DNA of 64,000 nucleotides from contig NZ_CABPSJ010000001.1 in the NCBI RefSeq assembly GCF_902459745.1, positions 310,001 to 374,000 on the forward strand. Direction: 5' to 3'. The notes beneath the pieces are model-generated. The model was not told the DNA's origin. It made no database searches and saw only the letters and a list, made by a program, of their open reading frames with translations. The position numbers and the translations under genes are program-made. Below, piece by piece: positions 56,514 to 63,702 of the stretch. How positions within the stretch are numbered: position 1 is the stretch's first letter; every line of letters begins with the position of its first letter. Source of the stretch: Pandoraea communis. Lineage in GTDB: Bacteria > Pseudomonadota > Gammaproteobacteria > Burkholderiales > Burkholderiaceae.

Positions 56514-57233
56514 TTAGGCTGACTTCCTATCTGGCCGCCGCTTGCGTCTCACCGGCTCCCTTGGCGCAGGCCGGTATAGCGCGTCGAACGCGTTGCGCAA
56601 CCGGTGCATCTGACGTTCGTTTTTTCCGCTGTCGACGATCTCCCGGCAGGACAGAAGAGAAAGATAGGCAGCCACGCGAACGAGTTTTGCGATGTTCGGC
56701 AGCAAATGCGCGCCATCGAGCCGATCGGCCTTGATGCGCGCGAGTACCTCCTGGCGCCCGCCGTGACTGACATCGCACAGACCCGCCTGAAACGACGTGA
56801 TCGCAGACTTTGCTGCCTTGCCGCCCCACACGCCGCTGCCGCCCAGATCACGGGAGATGACTGTGAACGCAGGCGGGCGCTGCTCGGCGCGCAGAAATCC
56901 GAGAACCTGCGCATCCGTGGCACAGCGCCGATACCACGCGCCCCGAGTGAAGGCGTCGAACTGCGCCTTGTAGATTGAGCATGCCGGGGCATAAGCCGCG
57001 TCCGATACCAGAGCCAGCAATCCCGAGAAGTGCTCAAGCGAAAGCCGCTGAAACGTTCCGAAGACACGTTTGCGCGCTGTGGCCCGCAGGTCGATATCCT
57101 GCAGCACCCCCTCACGTTGGGCGGTCCAGCGCAGGGCGAGCAACAACTCGTCATGCAGCGGCTGTGGGATCAATAACTGCGCGCCTGTGGCGTCGGCGCA
57201 AGCCGGCGTGGGCCGATGGCTTCGCACGTTCAT
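56514..57233 (-). CDS. Protein of unknown function between DUF2946 and TonB receptor
   Basis: This 239-residue protein has no signal peptide and no membrane segment. It is helical, with a conserved-looking core (SLEHFSGLLALVSDAAYAPA near 64-83 and AQFDAFTRGAWYRRCATDAQ near 89-108) and a very basic C-terminus (PVRRKRRPDRKSA). I cannot name the family with certainty; it may belong to one of the unnamed DUF families of cytoplasmic helical proteins. The ATG at 57233 has GGAG seven bases upstream; earlier in-frame starts lack a ribosome site. The gene ends 44 bases before the receptor, so they are probably co-transcribed. Confidence 0.65.
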   Translation of the reverse strand: MNVRSHRPTPACADATGAQLLIPQPLHDELLLALRWTAQREGVLQDIDLRATARKRVFGTFQRLSLEHFSGLLALVSDAAYAPACSIYKAQFDAFTRGAWYRRCATDAQVLGFLRAEQRPPAFTVISRDLGGSGVWGGKAAKSAITSFQAGLCDVSHGGRQEVLARIKADRLDGAHLLPNIAKLVRVAAYLSLLSCREIVDSGKNERQMHRLRNAFDALYRPAPREPVRRKRRPDRKSA

Positions 57234-57366
57234 CGCCATGCTCCGCCGCGCACGCCAGGGTGCATGCGGCGTCGCAAAAGGAAGCCTGTTGTCGAGTTCA
57301 TGAGCGTTTCGATAAACAACCATGACGCCCGGCGCCAAACGCTGGGCCGGGAGTGAAAGCGGTCGA

Positions 57367-57744
57367 TCAATCGAAACGCGGGGGCGCCCTGGGAAGCGGC
57401 GATGGCGGAAGGGCTTCGGCCAGTAATGTCGCCGGTGCTACGGAGAGCGAGCGTCGAAGCAAAAACCGCGCGGGTGAAATCGGGTCCGTGGTGCCCGGGA
57501 CCGGCGAGAGATGGGTGGCAACCCAGCAATATCCGCAAGCCGGCGAAAGCAACCCATGATCTTGCGAACGACTATGTGCAGGCGAGAGCGAAACGTCCGC
57601 AACGCAAATCGCCGACGCCAATGCGTCGTCGAGCCCCGTTCGCTGCGCCTGACGCCATTGGCTAATACTTGGCGCAATCAGCACCAAAGCCATGGCGAAC
57701 AACCCAAGCCAAGCGAGAAGACGGCGATGCCGCGAGCGGAGCAT
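57367..57744 (-). CDS. DUF2946-family membrane-anchored protein
   Basis: This 125-residue protein has one N-terminal hydrophobic segment (about 9-26) and a periplasmic part with ACGYCWVATHLSP, the shortened form of the DUF2946 motif seen as KCGYCTLWAHQP in the homologous gene at 26533. The His-rich stretch of that gene is missing here. It heads the set with the unknown protein and the TonB receptor. A role in metal handling is inferred only from repeated association with TonB receptors. Confidence 0.7.
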   Translation of the reverse strand: MLRSRHRRLLAWLGLFAMALVLIAPSISQWRQAQRTGLDDALASAICVADVSLSPAHSRSQDHGLLSPACGYCWVATHLSPVPGTTDPISPARFLLRRSLSVAPATLLAEALPPSPLPRAPPRFD

Positions 57745-57991
57745 GCGAGACAGAGGAAATTAAGGGATGACCTGCTTACGGCCCGATGCAAATGGCAATT
57801 GCGACTGGGAAAACGCAAATTTACGGGCTATCCGGCAATGTTTGCATACTGATAAGTGCGGCATTTGGACGCAGGGTCTGGCACGCGTCAAAGCGTGAAC
57901 GCCCCGGCGCGATTGAGATCCCGAGATACCCGAGCCCCAAATCCTCCAGGAATTGCAGGCCCGCCCCCTGGGGAGATATTCCCCGCCCACG

Positions 57992-58010
57992 TATAATGAA
58001 ACTCATTATC
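57992..58010. promoter_or_regulatory. Fur box of the feo operon
   Basis: TATAATGAAACTCATTATC matches 16 of 19 positions of the Fur consensus GATAATGATAATCATTATC. It lies 19 bases before the feoA ATG, so it probably overlaps the promoter or leader start. It could also affect the divergent DUF2946-receptor set. Confidence 0.88.
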
Positions 58011-58029
58011 GTTACCGTCATTGATCTCC

Positions 58030-58266
58030 ATGCAATTGTCGGAATTGAAGAAGGGCGGCACCGCGACAGTCGTCGCTGTCGTCGACCGCGCGCCACCCGA
58101 TGCTGTCGCTCGTCGTCTGCGCGAATTAGGTTTCGTGGCTGGCGAGCCGGTTCGTGTAGTCGCTCTCGCCCCGTGGGGAGGGAATCCGATGGTCGTGCAG
58201 ATTGGCGCCACCCGCTTTGCGCTCCGACGCGACGAAGCCGCGCGTGTTCAGGTGCAACAGGGGTGA
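58030..58266 (+). CDS. feoA: Ferrous iron transport protein A
   Basis: This 78-residue SH3-like protein is the cytosolic regulator of FeoB. The family pattern MQLSELKKGGTATVV at the start and RRLRELGFVAGEPVRVV in the middle are clear. The ATG at 58030 (MQLSEL) is chosen; an earlier in-frame TTG has no ribosome site. feoB follows five bases after its stop. A Fur box precedes it, so the operon is induced by iron limitation. Confidence 0.93.
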   Translation: MQLSELKKGGTATVVAVVDRAPPDAVARRLRELGFVAGEPVRVVALAPWGGNPMVVQIGATRFALRRDEAARVQVQQG

Positions 58267-58271
58267 ATCGA

Positions 58272-60128
58272 ATGGCATCCACGTCGATGAGAATTGCGCT
58301 GATCGGCAACCCGAACTGCGGCAAAACGGCACTTTTCAATCAATTGACCGGTGCTCGTCAAAAAGTGGCGAACTATGCGGGGGTGACGGTCGAGCGCAAA
58401 GAAGGCGCCTTTGTCACCCCGGCCGGCAAGACGATCCGTGTGCTTGACCTGCCCGGCACCTATAGCCTTGCCCCGACCAGCCTGGACGAGAAGGTCACGC
58501 ATGACGTGCTCCATGGCATCTACTCCGGGGAGTTGGCGCCCGAGTTGATTGTCTGCGTGGTGGACGCAACCAATCTGCGTCTGCATTTGCGTTTCGTACT
58601 CGAGATTCTTGCGCTGGGACGCCCAACGGTGCTCGCGCTGAACATGATGGATTCGGCTCGTCGCCGGGGCATCGAAGTCGATGTTCCCGCACTGGCGCGC
58701 GAGTTGGGCGTCCCCGTAGTCGAGACGGTGGCCATCGCGCGCCCGGGCGTGCGAGCGCTGACCGACACACTTGATGCCATTGCACAGGCTCGCGGCAGCT
58801 CGGATCATGCCGCCGTCCATAACACGACGCCTGACACACACGATCTGCATGCCGAAGTGCGACGCATCATGGGGATTGCGGTGCGGGTGCCCGACATGAC
58901 CAACGGGCTCGACGAGCGGCTCGACAGAGTGGCTCTGCATCCAGTGATCGGGACGGTGCTGCTCGCCATCGTGATGTTCCTGATCTTTCAGGCCGTATAT
59001 TTCATTGGCAAGCCAATGACCGACGCCATCGGTGACGGTTTCGGCTGGCTCGGCGAGCAAGCCGGTATTTATCTGCCCGATGGCCCCCTGCGCAGTCTGG
59101 TCGTCGACGGCATCTTCGGCGGTCTGGGCACGGTGCTTGGTTTCCTGCCGGAAATTCTGGTGTTGTTCTTCTTCATCCTCGTGTTGGAAGAGTCCGGCTA
59201 TTTGCCGCGAGCCGCATTTCTGCTCGACCGAATGATGGTCGAAGTTGGTCTCACCGGGCGCTCCTTCATTCCCCTGCTTTCGAGCTTTGCGTGCGCGATT
59301 CCGGGCATTATGGGCACGCGCAGCATCGCCGACCCGCGACAGCGTCTCACCACGATCCTCGTCGCCCCCCTCATGACTTGCTCGGCACGTCTGCCAGTCT
59401 ATGCACTGCTTATCGGTGCCTTCATTCCAAGTCGCCCGGTGCTCGGTGTCTTCAAGCTTCCCGGTCTGGTTCTCTTTGCGATGTACATCGCCGGCATTGC
59501 GGGGGCGATGGCGGTCGGCTGGGTCTCGAAGCGCCTGCGCGGCGCACGCTCGCAACCGCCGCTGCTTATGGAGCTGCCGTCCTACCGCATGCCGAAGGTG
59601 CGCAACCTGGCACTCGGCCTCTGGGAGCGGGGCTGGATGTTCGTGCGGCGACTCACGGGCGTCATTCTCGCGCTCACGGTCATCATGTGGTTTATCTCGA
59701 CATTCCCATCTGCGCCCCCAGGGGCGACCGGCCCCGCGATCGACTATTCGTTCGCTGGTTACATCGGTCGCGCATTGCAAGTGATCTTCGGCACGCTTGG
59801 CTTCAACTGGCAAATCAGTATTTCGCTGGTACCCGCATTTGCCGCACGCGAAACGGCGGTCACCGCGCTTGCGACGGTCTATGCGGTGGCAGGCGGTGCC
59901 GACGACACAGCAGGACTGGCAGCGGCGTTGTCGTCGAACTTCTCCGTTGCAACGGCCCTCTCACTGCTGGCATGGTTTGCCTTCGCCCCGCAATGCATGT
60001 CGACGCTTGCCGTCATTCGGCGCGAAACGCGCTCCTGGCGCTACGTTCTGATCTCGTTCAGTTACATGTTTGGCTTGGCCTACTTCGTATCTTTCGTGAC
60101 TTACCGTCTGGCGTCGTGGCTTCTATAG
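58272..60128 (+). CDS. feoB: Ferrous iron transporter B
   Basis: This 618-residue inner-membrane Fe(II) transporter has the N-terminal GTPase domain: G1 GNPNCGKT (12-19), G3 DLPG (59-62), G4 NMMD (124-127). The two gate motifs include SSFACAIPGIMGTR and PAFAARETAVTAL, with a late PQCMSTLAVIRRET segment. It is shorter than E. coli FeoB (773) mainly after the GTPase domain, as in many betaproteobacteria. The ATG at 58272 is chosen because of the AGGGGTGA ribosome site; a second ATG at 58287 is in frame. Confidence 0.94.
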   Translation: MASTSMRIALIGNPNCGKTALFNQLTGARQKVANYAGVTVERKEGAFVTPAGKTIRVLDLPGTYSLAPTSLDEKVTHDVLHGIYSGELAPELIVCVVDATNLRLHLRFVLEILALGRPTVLALNMMDSARRRGIEVDVPALARELGVPVVETVAIARPGVRALTDTLDAIAQARGSSDHAAVHNTTPDTHDLHAEVRRIMGIAVRVPDMTNGLDERLDRVALHPVIGTVLLAIVMFLIFQAVYFIGKPMTDAIGDGFGWLGEQAGIYLPDGPLRSLVVDGIFGGLGTVLGFLPEILVLFFFILVLEESGYLPRAAFLLDRMMVEVGLTGRSFIPLLSSFACAIPGIMGTRSIADPRQRLTTILVAPLMTCSARLPVYALLIGAFIPSRPVLGVFKLPGLVLFAMYIAGIAGAMAVGWVSKRLRGARSQPPLLMELPSYRMPKVRNLALGLWERGWMFVRRLTGVILALTVIMWFISTFPSAPPGATGPAIDYSFAGYIGRALQVIFGTLGFNWQISISLVPAFAARETAVTALATVYAVAGGADDTAGLAAALSSNFSVATALSLLAWFAFAPQCMSTLAVIRRETRSWRYVLISFSYMFGLAYFVSFVTYRLASWLL

Positions 60129-60137
60129 CGCCATGAG

Positions 60138-60434
60138 ATGAATGCAATGTCACACGTCATTCAAAACGTTGTCATCGGTGCAATCGTCGCGGCGAGCGCG
60201 CTCAGCATCGTCAAACACCTGTTACCGAGACAGACGCGCCTGGTCACACAACGATCTTGGGACTGGCTCGCGCGGCGAGGCGTCGCACCTGCGCGTCGGA
60301 TGCGCGACATCGCACCGCGCGCATCCGGTTGTGAAACCGGATGCGGATCGTGCGCATCGTCGCGCTGTGAAAGTCCAGCACGGGAGTCGCCTATCAGCAT
60401 TCACAGACGAAATGCGAGCAAATCTCCTCGATGA
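60138..60434 (+). CDS. Small Cys-rich membrane protein of the feo operon
   Basis: This 98-residue protein starts nine bases after feoB. It has one N-terminal transmembrane segment (VIQNVVIGAIVAASALSIV, near 7-25), a basic region and a cysteine cluster GCETGCGSCASSRCESP near 64-80, then a short tail SIHRR. Small proteins with this layout (membrane helix plus GC..CGSC motif) follow FeoB in many betaproteobacteria and occupy the place of FeoC; I recall them under DUF6587. A role in Fe(II) transport or redox sensing is inferred. Confidence 0.75.
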   Translation: MNAMSHVIQNVVIGAIVAASALSIVKHLLPRQTRLVTQRSWDWLARRGVAPARRMRDIAPRASGCETGCGSCASSRCESPARESPISIHRRNASKSPR

Positions 60435-60508
60435 GATCGGAAACGTTGCATCCATGCGTGCCTGAATGAGCGCCGGGAACACACCGAGCCATGGCTCGCC
60501 TCGCGGCA

Positions 60509-60700
60509 TCAATGCGACGAAACATAGGTGGCACCGGCAAATGCCTCCGGAATGGCGAAGCTCTCGCGCATGCGCTTCGTCTCGGCACCAGGCGTCGAGC
60601 CGAAAAGGCGCTTGAACTCTCTGCTGGGCAGCGACGCGCTCAAACTCGTGCGGGAAAAGTGGTCGTTCATGGACGGAGATGTTGCACCGCGACTCAGTCG
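60509..60700 (-). pseudogene. Remnant of an AraC-family regulator C-terminus
   Basis: The minus-strand frame ending at the TGA at 60509-60511 reads SREFKRLFGSTPGAETKRMR and then EAFAGATYVSSH, which looks like the end of an AraC/XylS second helix-turn-helix (normally SQFSREFKRLFG). The preceding residues (NDHFSRTSLSASLP) no longer match, and no N-terminal domain exists, so it is probably a truncated and mutated remnant. The left boundary is approximate. It lies in a 259-base gap with no other feature. Confidence 0.55.
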
Positions 60701-61053
60701 GACTTCTCGTGATCGGCCGCCTCGAACCCGGTCAAGTCTCGCGCGGCCCACTCCTGGGCCCATCCCTGTAGCGGCTGCAACGCGGTCCTCAGCCGTTTGC
60801 CCTCGGCACTCAGGCGATAACCGCCTTCGCCATGCTCGACCAGCCCCGACGCCTTAAGCTCAGTCAGTCGTGTATTGAGCAAGCGCGCATTCGTCTCGCA
60901 TACGTCTTGCAGCGCCCGAAACGTCATCGGCGCACCGCGCAACTCCCACAGGATTCGCAACGCCGTGCGCCGCCCAAGCAAATCCAGCACGACCATGATA
61001 GGTCGTCCGGTCTTCGATCCGCGTACGGGCTTTCCGATTTTTGGCGTCGTCAT
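60694..61053 (-). CDS. HxlR-type winged-helix regulator
   Basis: This 119-residue protein has an HxlR/MarR-like winged helix: LLGRRTALRILWELRGAPMT (near 25-44), FRALQDVCETNARLLNTRLTELKASGLVEH and the wing GGYRLSAEGKRL. The basic N-terminus (KIGKPVRGSKTGRP) is longer than usual. The perfect palindrome at 61054-61070 abuts its ATG and is the likely operator. It is divergent from the Dabb-domain gene, its probable target together with the ABC transporter genes. Confidence 0.82.
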   Translation of the reverse strand: MTTPKIGKPVRGSKTGRPIMVVLDLLGRRTALRILWELRGAPMTFRALQDVCETNARLLNTRLTELKASGLVEHGEGGYRLSAEGKRLRTALQPLQGWAQEWAARDLTGFEAADHEKSD

Positions 61054-61070
61054 GCTTTACAAAGTAAAGC
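61054..61070. promoter_or_regulatory. Perfect palindrome at the HxlR start codon
   Basis: GCTTTAC and GTAAAGC flank AAA in a 7-3-7 palindrome directly next to the ATG at 61053. ACTTTAC-type half sites are common in HxlR-family operators, so autorepression is likely. Confidence 0.75.
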
Positions 61071-61242
61071 GCTTTGCCTAAGCTGTCAATCGTTGGCACT
61101 CGCCAGTCCCCGTGCCGCTTCGTTCTGAAACAACGAAATTCATGCGCATCACTCATCGACGCCCAACGGCGGCACTTCAGCCGACCATCGACGGCATCCC
61201 GTTCGATACCGGGTGCCCTCTTCCCACAAACGAAGTTCGACG

Positions 61243-61749
61243 ATGAACGCCACGCCGCTCACTGCCAGCCAAACCGCCGACAAAACCGCCGCACCGGTCG
61301 AATGCGCTTTGCCGCCCGCCAGCGAGCGCCTTGCGTATCGTTGTGCACAAATCGGCGAGCGCGCCTTTACCGCGGGAGACTACGGTGCCACCCCCATACG
61401 GCACATTGTGCTGCTGCGTTTTTCGAACGACGTGTCAATCGCTGCGCGGGAGCATATGATTGAGCGCTTTCTTCGCTTGAAGGACGAGTGCCTGCGCGAT
61501 GGACGACCGTATATTCGCAGCGTCGAGCATGGCCGGCAGGAGAGCGGAGAAGGCAATGGGCTCGGTTTCGAACATGCGTTCCTCATGACGTTCGAATCCG
61601 AAGGGGATCGCAACTTCTATGTCGGCGAGCCGATCGTGCGCGACGCCACCTGCTTTGACCCCGTCCATCACGCCTTCAAGGCGGAGATTGGCCCGATGCT
61701 TGCGCCGCAGGGCGCACTCGTTTTCGACTTTTTTCCCGGCGTGCGGTGA
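61243..61749 (+). CDS. Dabb-domain protein (stress-responsive A/B barrel)
   Basis: This 168-residue protein has an N-terminal extension of about 50 residues and one Dabb ferredoxin-like domain: IRHIVLLRFSNDVSIAAREH (52-71), FLMTFESEGDRNFYVGEPIV and HHAFKAEIGP. Dabb domains occur in small oxidative enzymes, cyclases and stress proteins; a substrate is not evident. It lies 30 bases upstream of the ABC transporter genes on the same strand and may be co-transcribed with them. The ATG at 61243 is preceded by a weak ribosome site. Confidence 0.82.
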   Translation: MNATPLTASQTADKTAAPVECALPPASERLAYRCAQIGERAFTAGDYGATPIRHIVLLRFSNDVSIAAREHMIERFLRLKDECLRDGRPYIRSVEHGRQESGEGNGLGFEHAFLMTFESEGDRNFYVGEPIVRDATCFDPVHHAFKAEIGPMLAPQGALVFDFFPGVR

Positions 61750-61779
61750 TGCGCCGGCTTGCCCGACCCGGAGTGGATG

Positions 61780-62766
61780 ATGATCAGGCTGTTCCAACTC
61801 GCTCACTTGTTCGCACTGGCGAGCGCCCTTTTTCTGTCGACGGCGAGGGTCGCACACGCCGAAGAGATTTCCGTCACCCAATGGGGCAGCAGCCTATACG
61901 GACTGCCCTATGCGGTGGCCATGGACAAGGGCCTGTTCAAGAAGGCAGGCGTCGACATCACGGGCATCCTCAGCTCCGGCGGCGGCGGCACCACCGTGCG
62001 CAACATCCTGGCGAGCAAGACACCCTACGGTGAAGTTGCCGTCTCTGCTGCGTTGGCGGCCGCACGGCAGGGGCTGGACATCGTCATCGTGAACGTAGGC
62101 ACGCGCAGCGTTGCCGAAGCGTCGATGGTCACGATGCCCGGCAGCGCCGTGCGCACACTCGACGATCTCGTTGGCAAGAAGGTCGCCATCACCTCGCCGA
62201 AGAGCGTGTCGGAAATGCTCTTTCTGATGGTCTTGCGCGAGAAGGGTATCGACGCATCGAAGGTCACGCGCGTGGCCTCCGGCGGCTATGTCAACGGCAT
62301 GACCATGCTCGAACAAGGCGCGGTCGCCGGTGCGGTCGCCATCGAACCGCTGTCGATTCTGCGCAGGTCGCGATATCACACGCTCTATCGTGCCGGCGAC
62401 GTACTCAAGCCGATGACCACGTCGGTCGGCATTACCACGCGTGCGTTCGCTCAATCGCATCCCGATACCCTGCGCGCGATCATTGCCGGGCGCCGCGCAG
62501 GCGTCGACGCCACCTACGCCGATCCGGCCGGGGCGGCCAAACGGCTTGCCGCACAGTTCAAACTCTCGCCGGAAGTCGCCACGGAAGCGGTCGACAACAT
62601 GGTGCGCGCCCACATGTGGAGCCCCGGACAATTCGACCGCGCTGAACTGGACCGCGTCGCGAGCGGACTCAAACTGATCGGTGAACTCAAGGACGATGTC
62701 GACTGGGCGAAGCTGATCGATTCGCGTTTCCTGCCTGCCGACATTCGTGCGAAGGGTCAGCTATGA
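61780..62766 (+). CDS. ABC transporter substrate-binding protein (NitT/TauT type)
   Basis: This 328-residue periplasmic protein has a signal peptide (residues 1-26, cleavage near AHA) and the SsuA/TauA-type fold: YGLPYAVAMDKGLFKKAGVD (about 38-57), GKKVAITSPKSVSEML and an AVAIEPLSIL segment. It delivers a small sulfonate, nitrate, taurine or aromatic solute to the permease; the ligand is unknown. ATG 61780 has GGAG six bases upstream; the ATG three bases earlier is an alternative. Its stop overlaps the ATPase gene start. Confidence 0.88.
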   Translation: MIRLFQLAHLFALASALFLSTARVAHAEEISVTQWGSSLYGLPYAVAMDKGLFKKAGVDITGILSSGGGGTTVRNILASKTPYGEVAVSAALAAARQGLDIVIVNVGTRSVAEASMVTMPGSAVRTLDDLVGKKVAITSPKSVSEMLFLMVLREKGIDASKVTRVASGGYVNGMTMLEQGAVAGAVAIEPLSILRRSRYHTLYRAGDVLKPMTTSVGITTRAFAQSHPDTLRAIIAGRRAGVDATYADPAGAAKRLAAQFKLSPEVATEAVDNMVRAHMWSPGQFDRAELDRVASGLKLIGELKDDVDWAKLIDSRFLPADIRAKGQL

Positions 62767-63680
62767 CCTCCCATTGCCCGAGCCCGCATCTGCACCTGGT
62801 CGATGGCACCGAGACACCGCCTGCCGGTCGTGAGCCGCACGTCGTGCTCACAGGCGTGACGAAGGATTTCGACACGCCTGACGAAAAGACGACCGGAAAG
62901 ACACGATTGCAGGCGCTCGGGCCCGTCGATCTGACGCTGCGCAAGGGTGAATTCTTCTCGGTGGTGGGGCCGTCCGGCTGTGGCAAATCGACGTTGCTCG
63001 AGCTGATCGCGGGACTCAGCGCACCGACTGCGGGGAACGTCAGTTTTGAAGGGCGAGCGGTCAGCGGCGTGCCCGAGGGCGTCGGCGTGGTCTTTCAGGA
63101 AGACGCCTCGTTCCCGTGGCTCACCGTGCGCGAGAATATCGGCTTCGGTCTTCGGATGGCGGGCGTCGACGGCGCAGAGATCGCACGCCGCGTCGGTTAT
63201 GCCCTCGGCTTCATGGGGCTGCGCGATTTTGCCAATGCGCGTCCGGCACAACTCTCCGGGGGCATGCGCCAGCGCATGTGTATCGCACGCACACTGGTCA
63301 TTGCGCCGCGTCTGATCCTGCTCGACGAGCCGTTCGGTGCGCTTGACCAGCAAACCCGCCTGCTGATGGGCGACGAGTTGCTGCGGCTTTGGCGAGAAAC
63401 GTCCGCGACCGTGCTGCTGATTACCCACGCGCTCGACGAGGCGGCCGTACTGTCGGATCGCGTGGGCGTGATGTCGTCGCGTCCGGGCCGCTTCATCGAC
63501 GTCATCGAGACGGGCTGGGAGCGTGAGCGTAACAGCCAGAGCGTTACCACACCCCGCTTCGGTGAAATCACCGCTCGCCTATGGGAGACGTTGCGTGCCG
63601 AGTCGCTCAAGGCCATGCAGGCCGACGAACGGCCCGGCGACCGTGACGACACGCGTTACCCGCGCGCTCGCGGCCGCTGA
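62763..63680 (+). CDS. ABC transporter ATP-binding protein (NitT/TauT type)
   Basis: This 305-residue ATPase has Walker A GPSGCGKST (near 69-77), the Q-loop VFQEDASFPWLT, the signature LSGGMRQRMCIARTL and Walker B LILLDEPFGALDQ. The N-terminal 30 residues are extra and carry histidines; the last 40 form a tail without motifs. It energises the uptake system with the preceding binding protein and the permease that follows. The ATGA overlap with the binding-protein stop shows translational coupling. Confidence 0.92.
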   Translation: MTSHCPSPHLHLVDGTETPPAGREPHVVLTGVTKDFDTPDEKTTGKTRLQALGPVDLTLRKGEFFSVVGPSGCGKSTLLELIAGLSAPTAGNVSFEGRAVSGVPEGVGVVFQEDASFPWLTVRENIGFGLRMAGVDGAEIARRVGYALGFMGLRDFANARPAQLSGGMRQRMCIARTLVIAPRLILLDEPFGALDQQTRLLMGDELLRLWRETSATVLLITHALDEAAVLSDRVGVMSSRPGRFIDVIETGWERERNSQSVTTPRFGEITARLWETLRAESLKAMQADERPGDRDDTRYPRARGR

Positions 63681-63702
63681 TCGGGTGGTGAAAGACATCG
63701 TG

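Noticed and set aside
57760-57860. A second Fur box for the DUF2946/receptor set
   Set aside because: AT-rich words such as GCAAATGGCAATTGC match the Fur consensus too poorly; only 57992-58010 is convincing.
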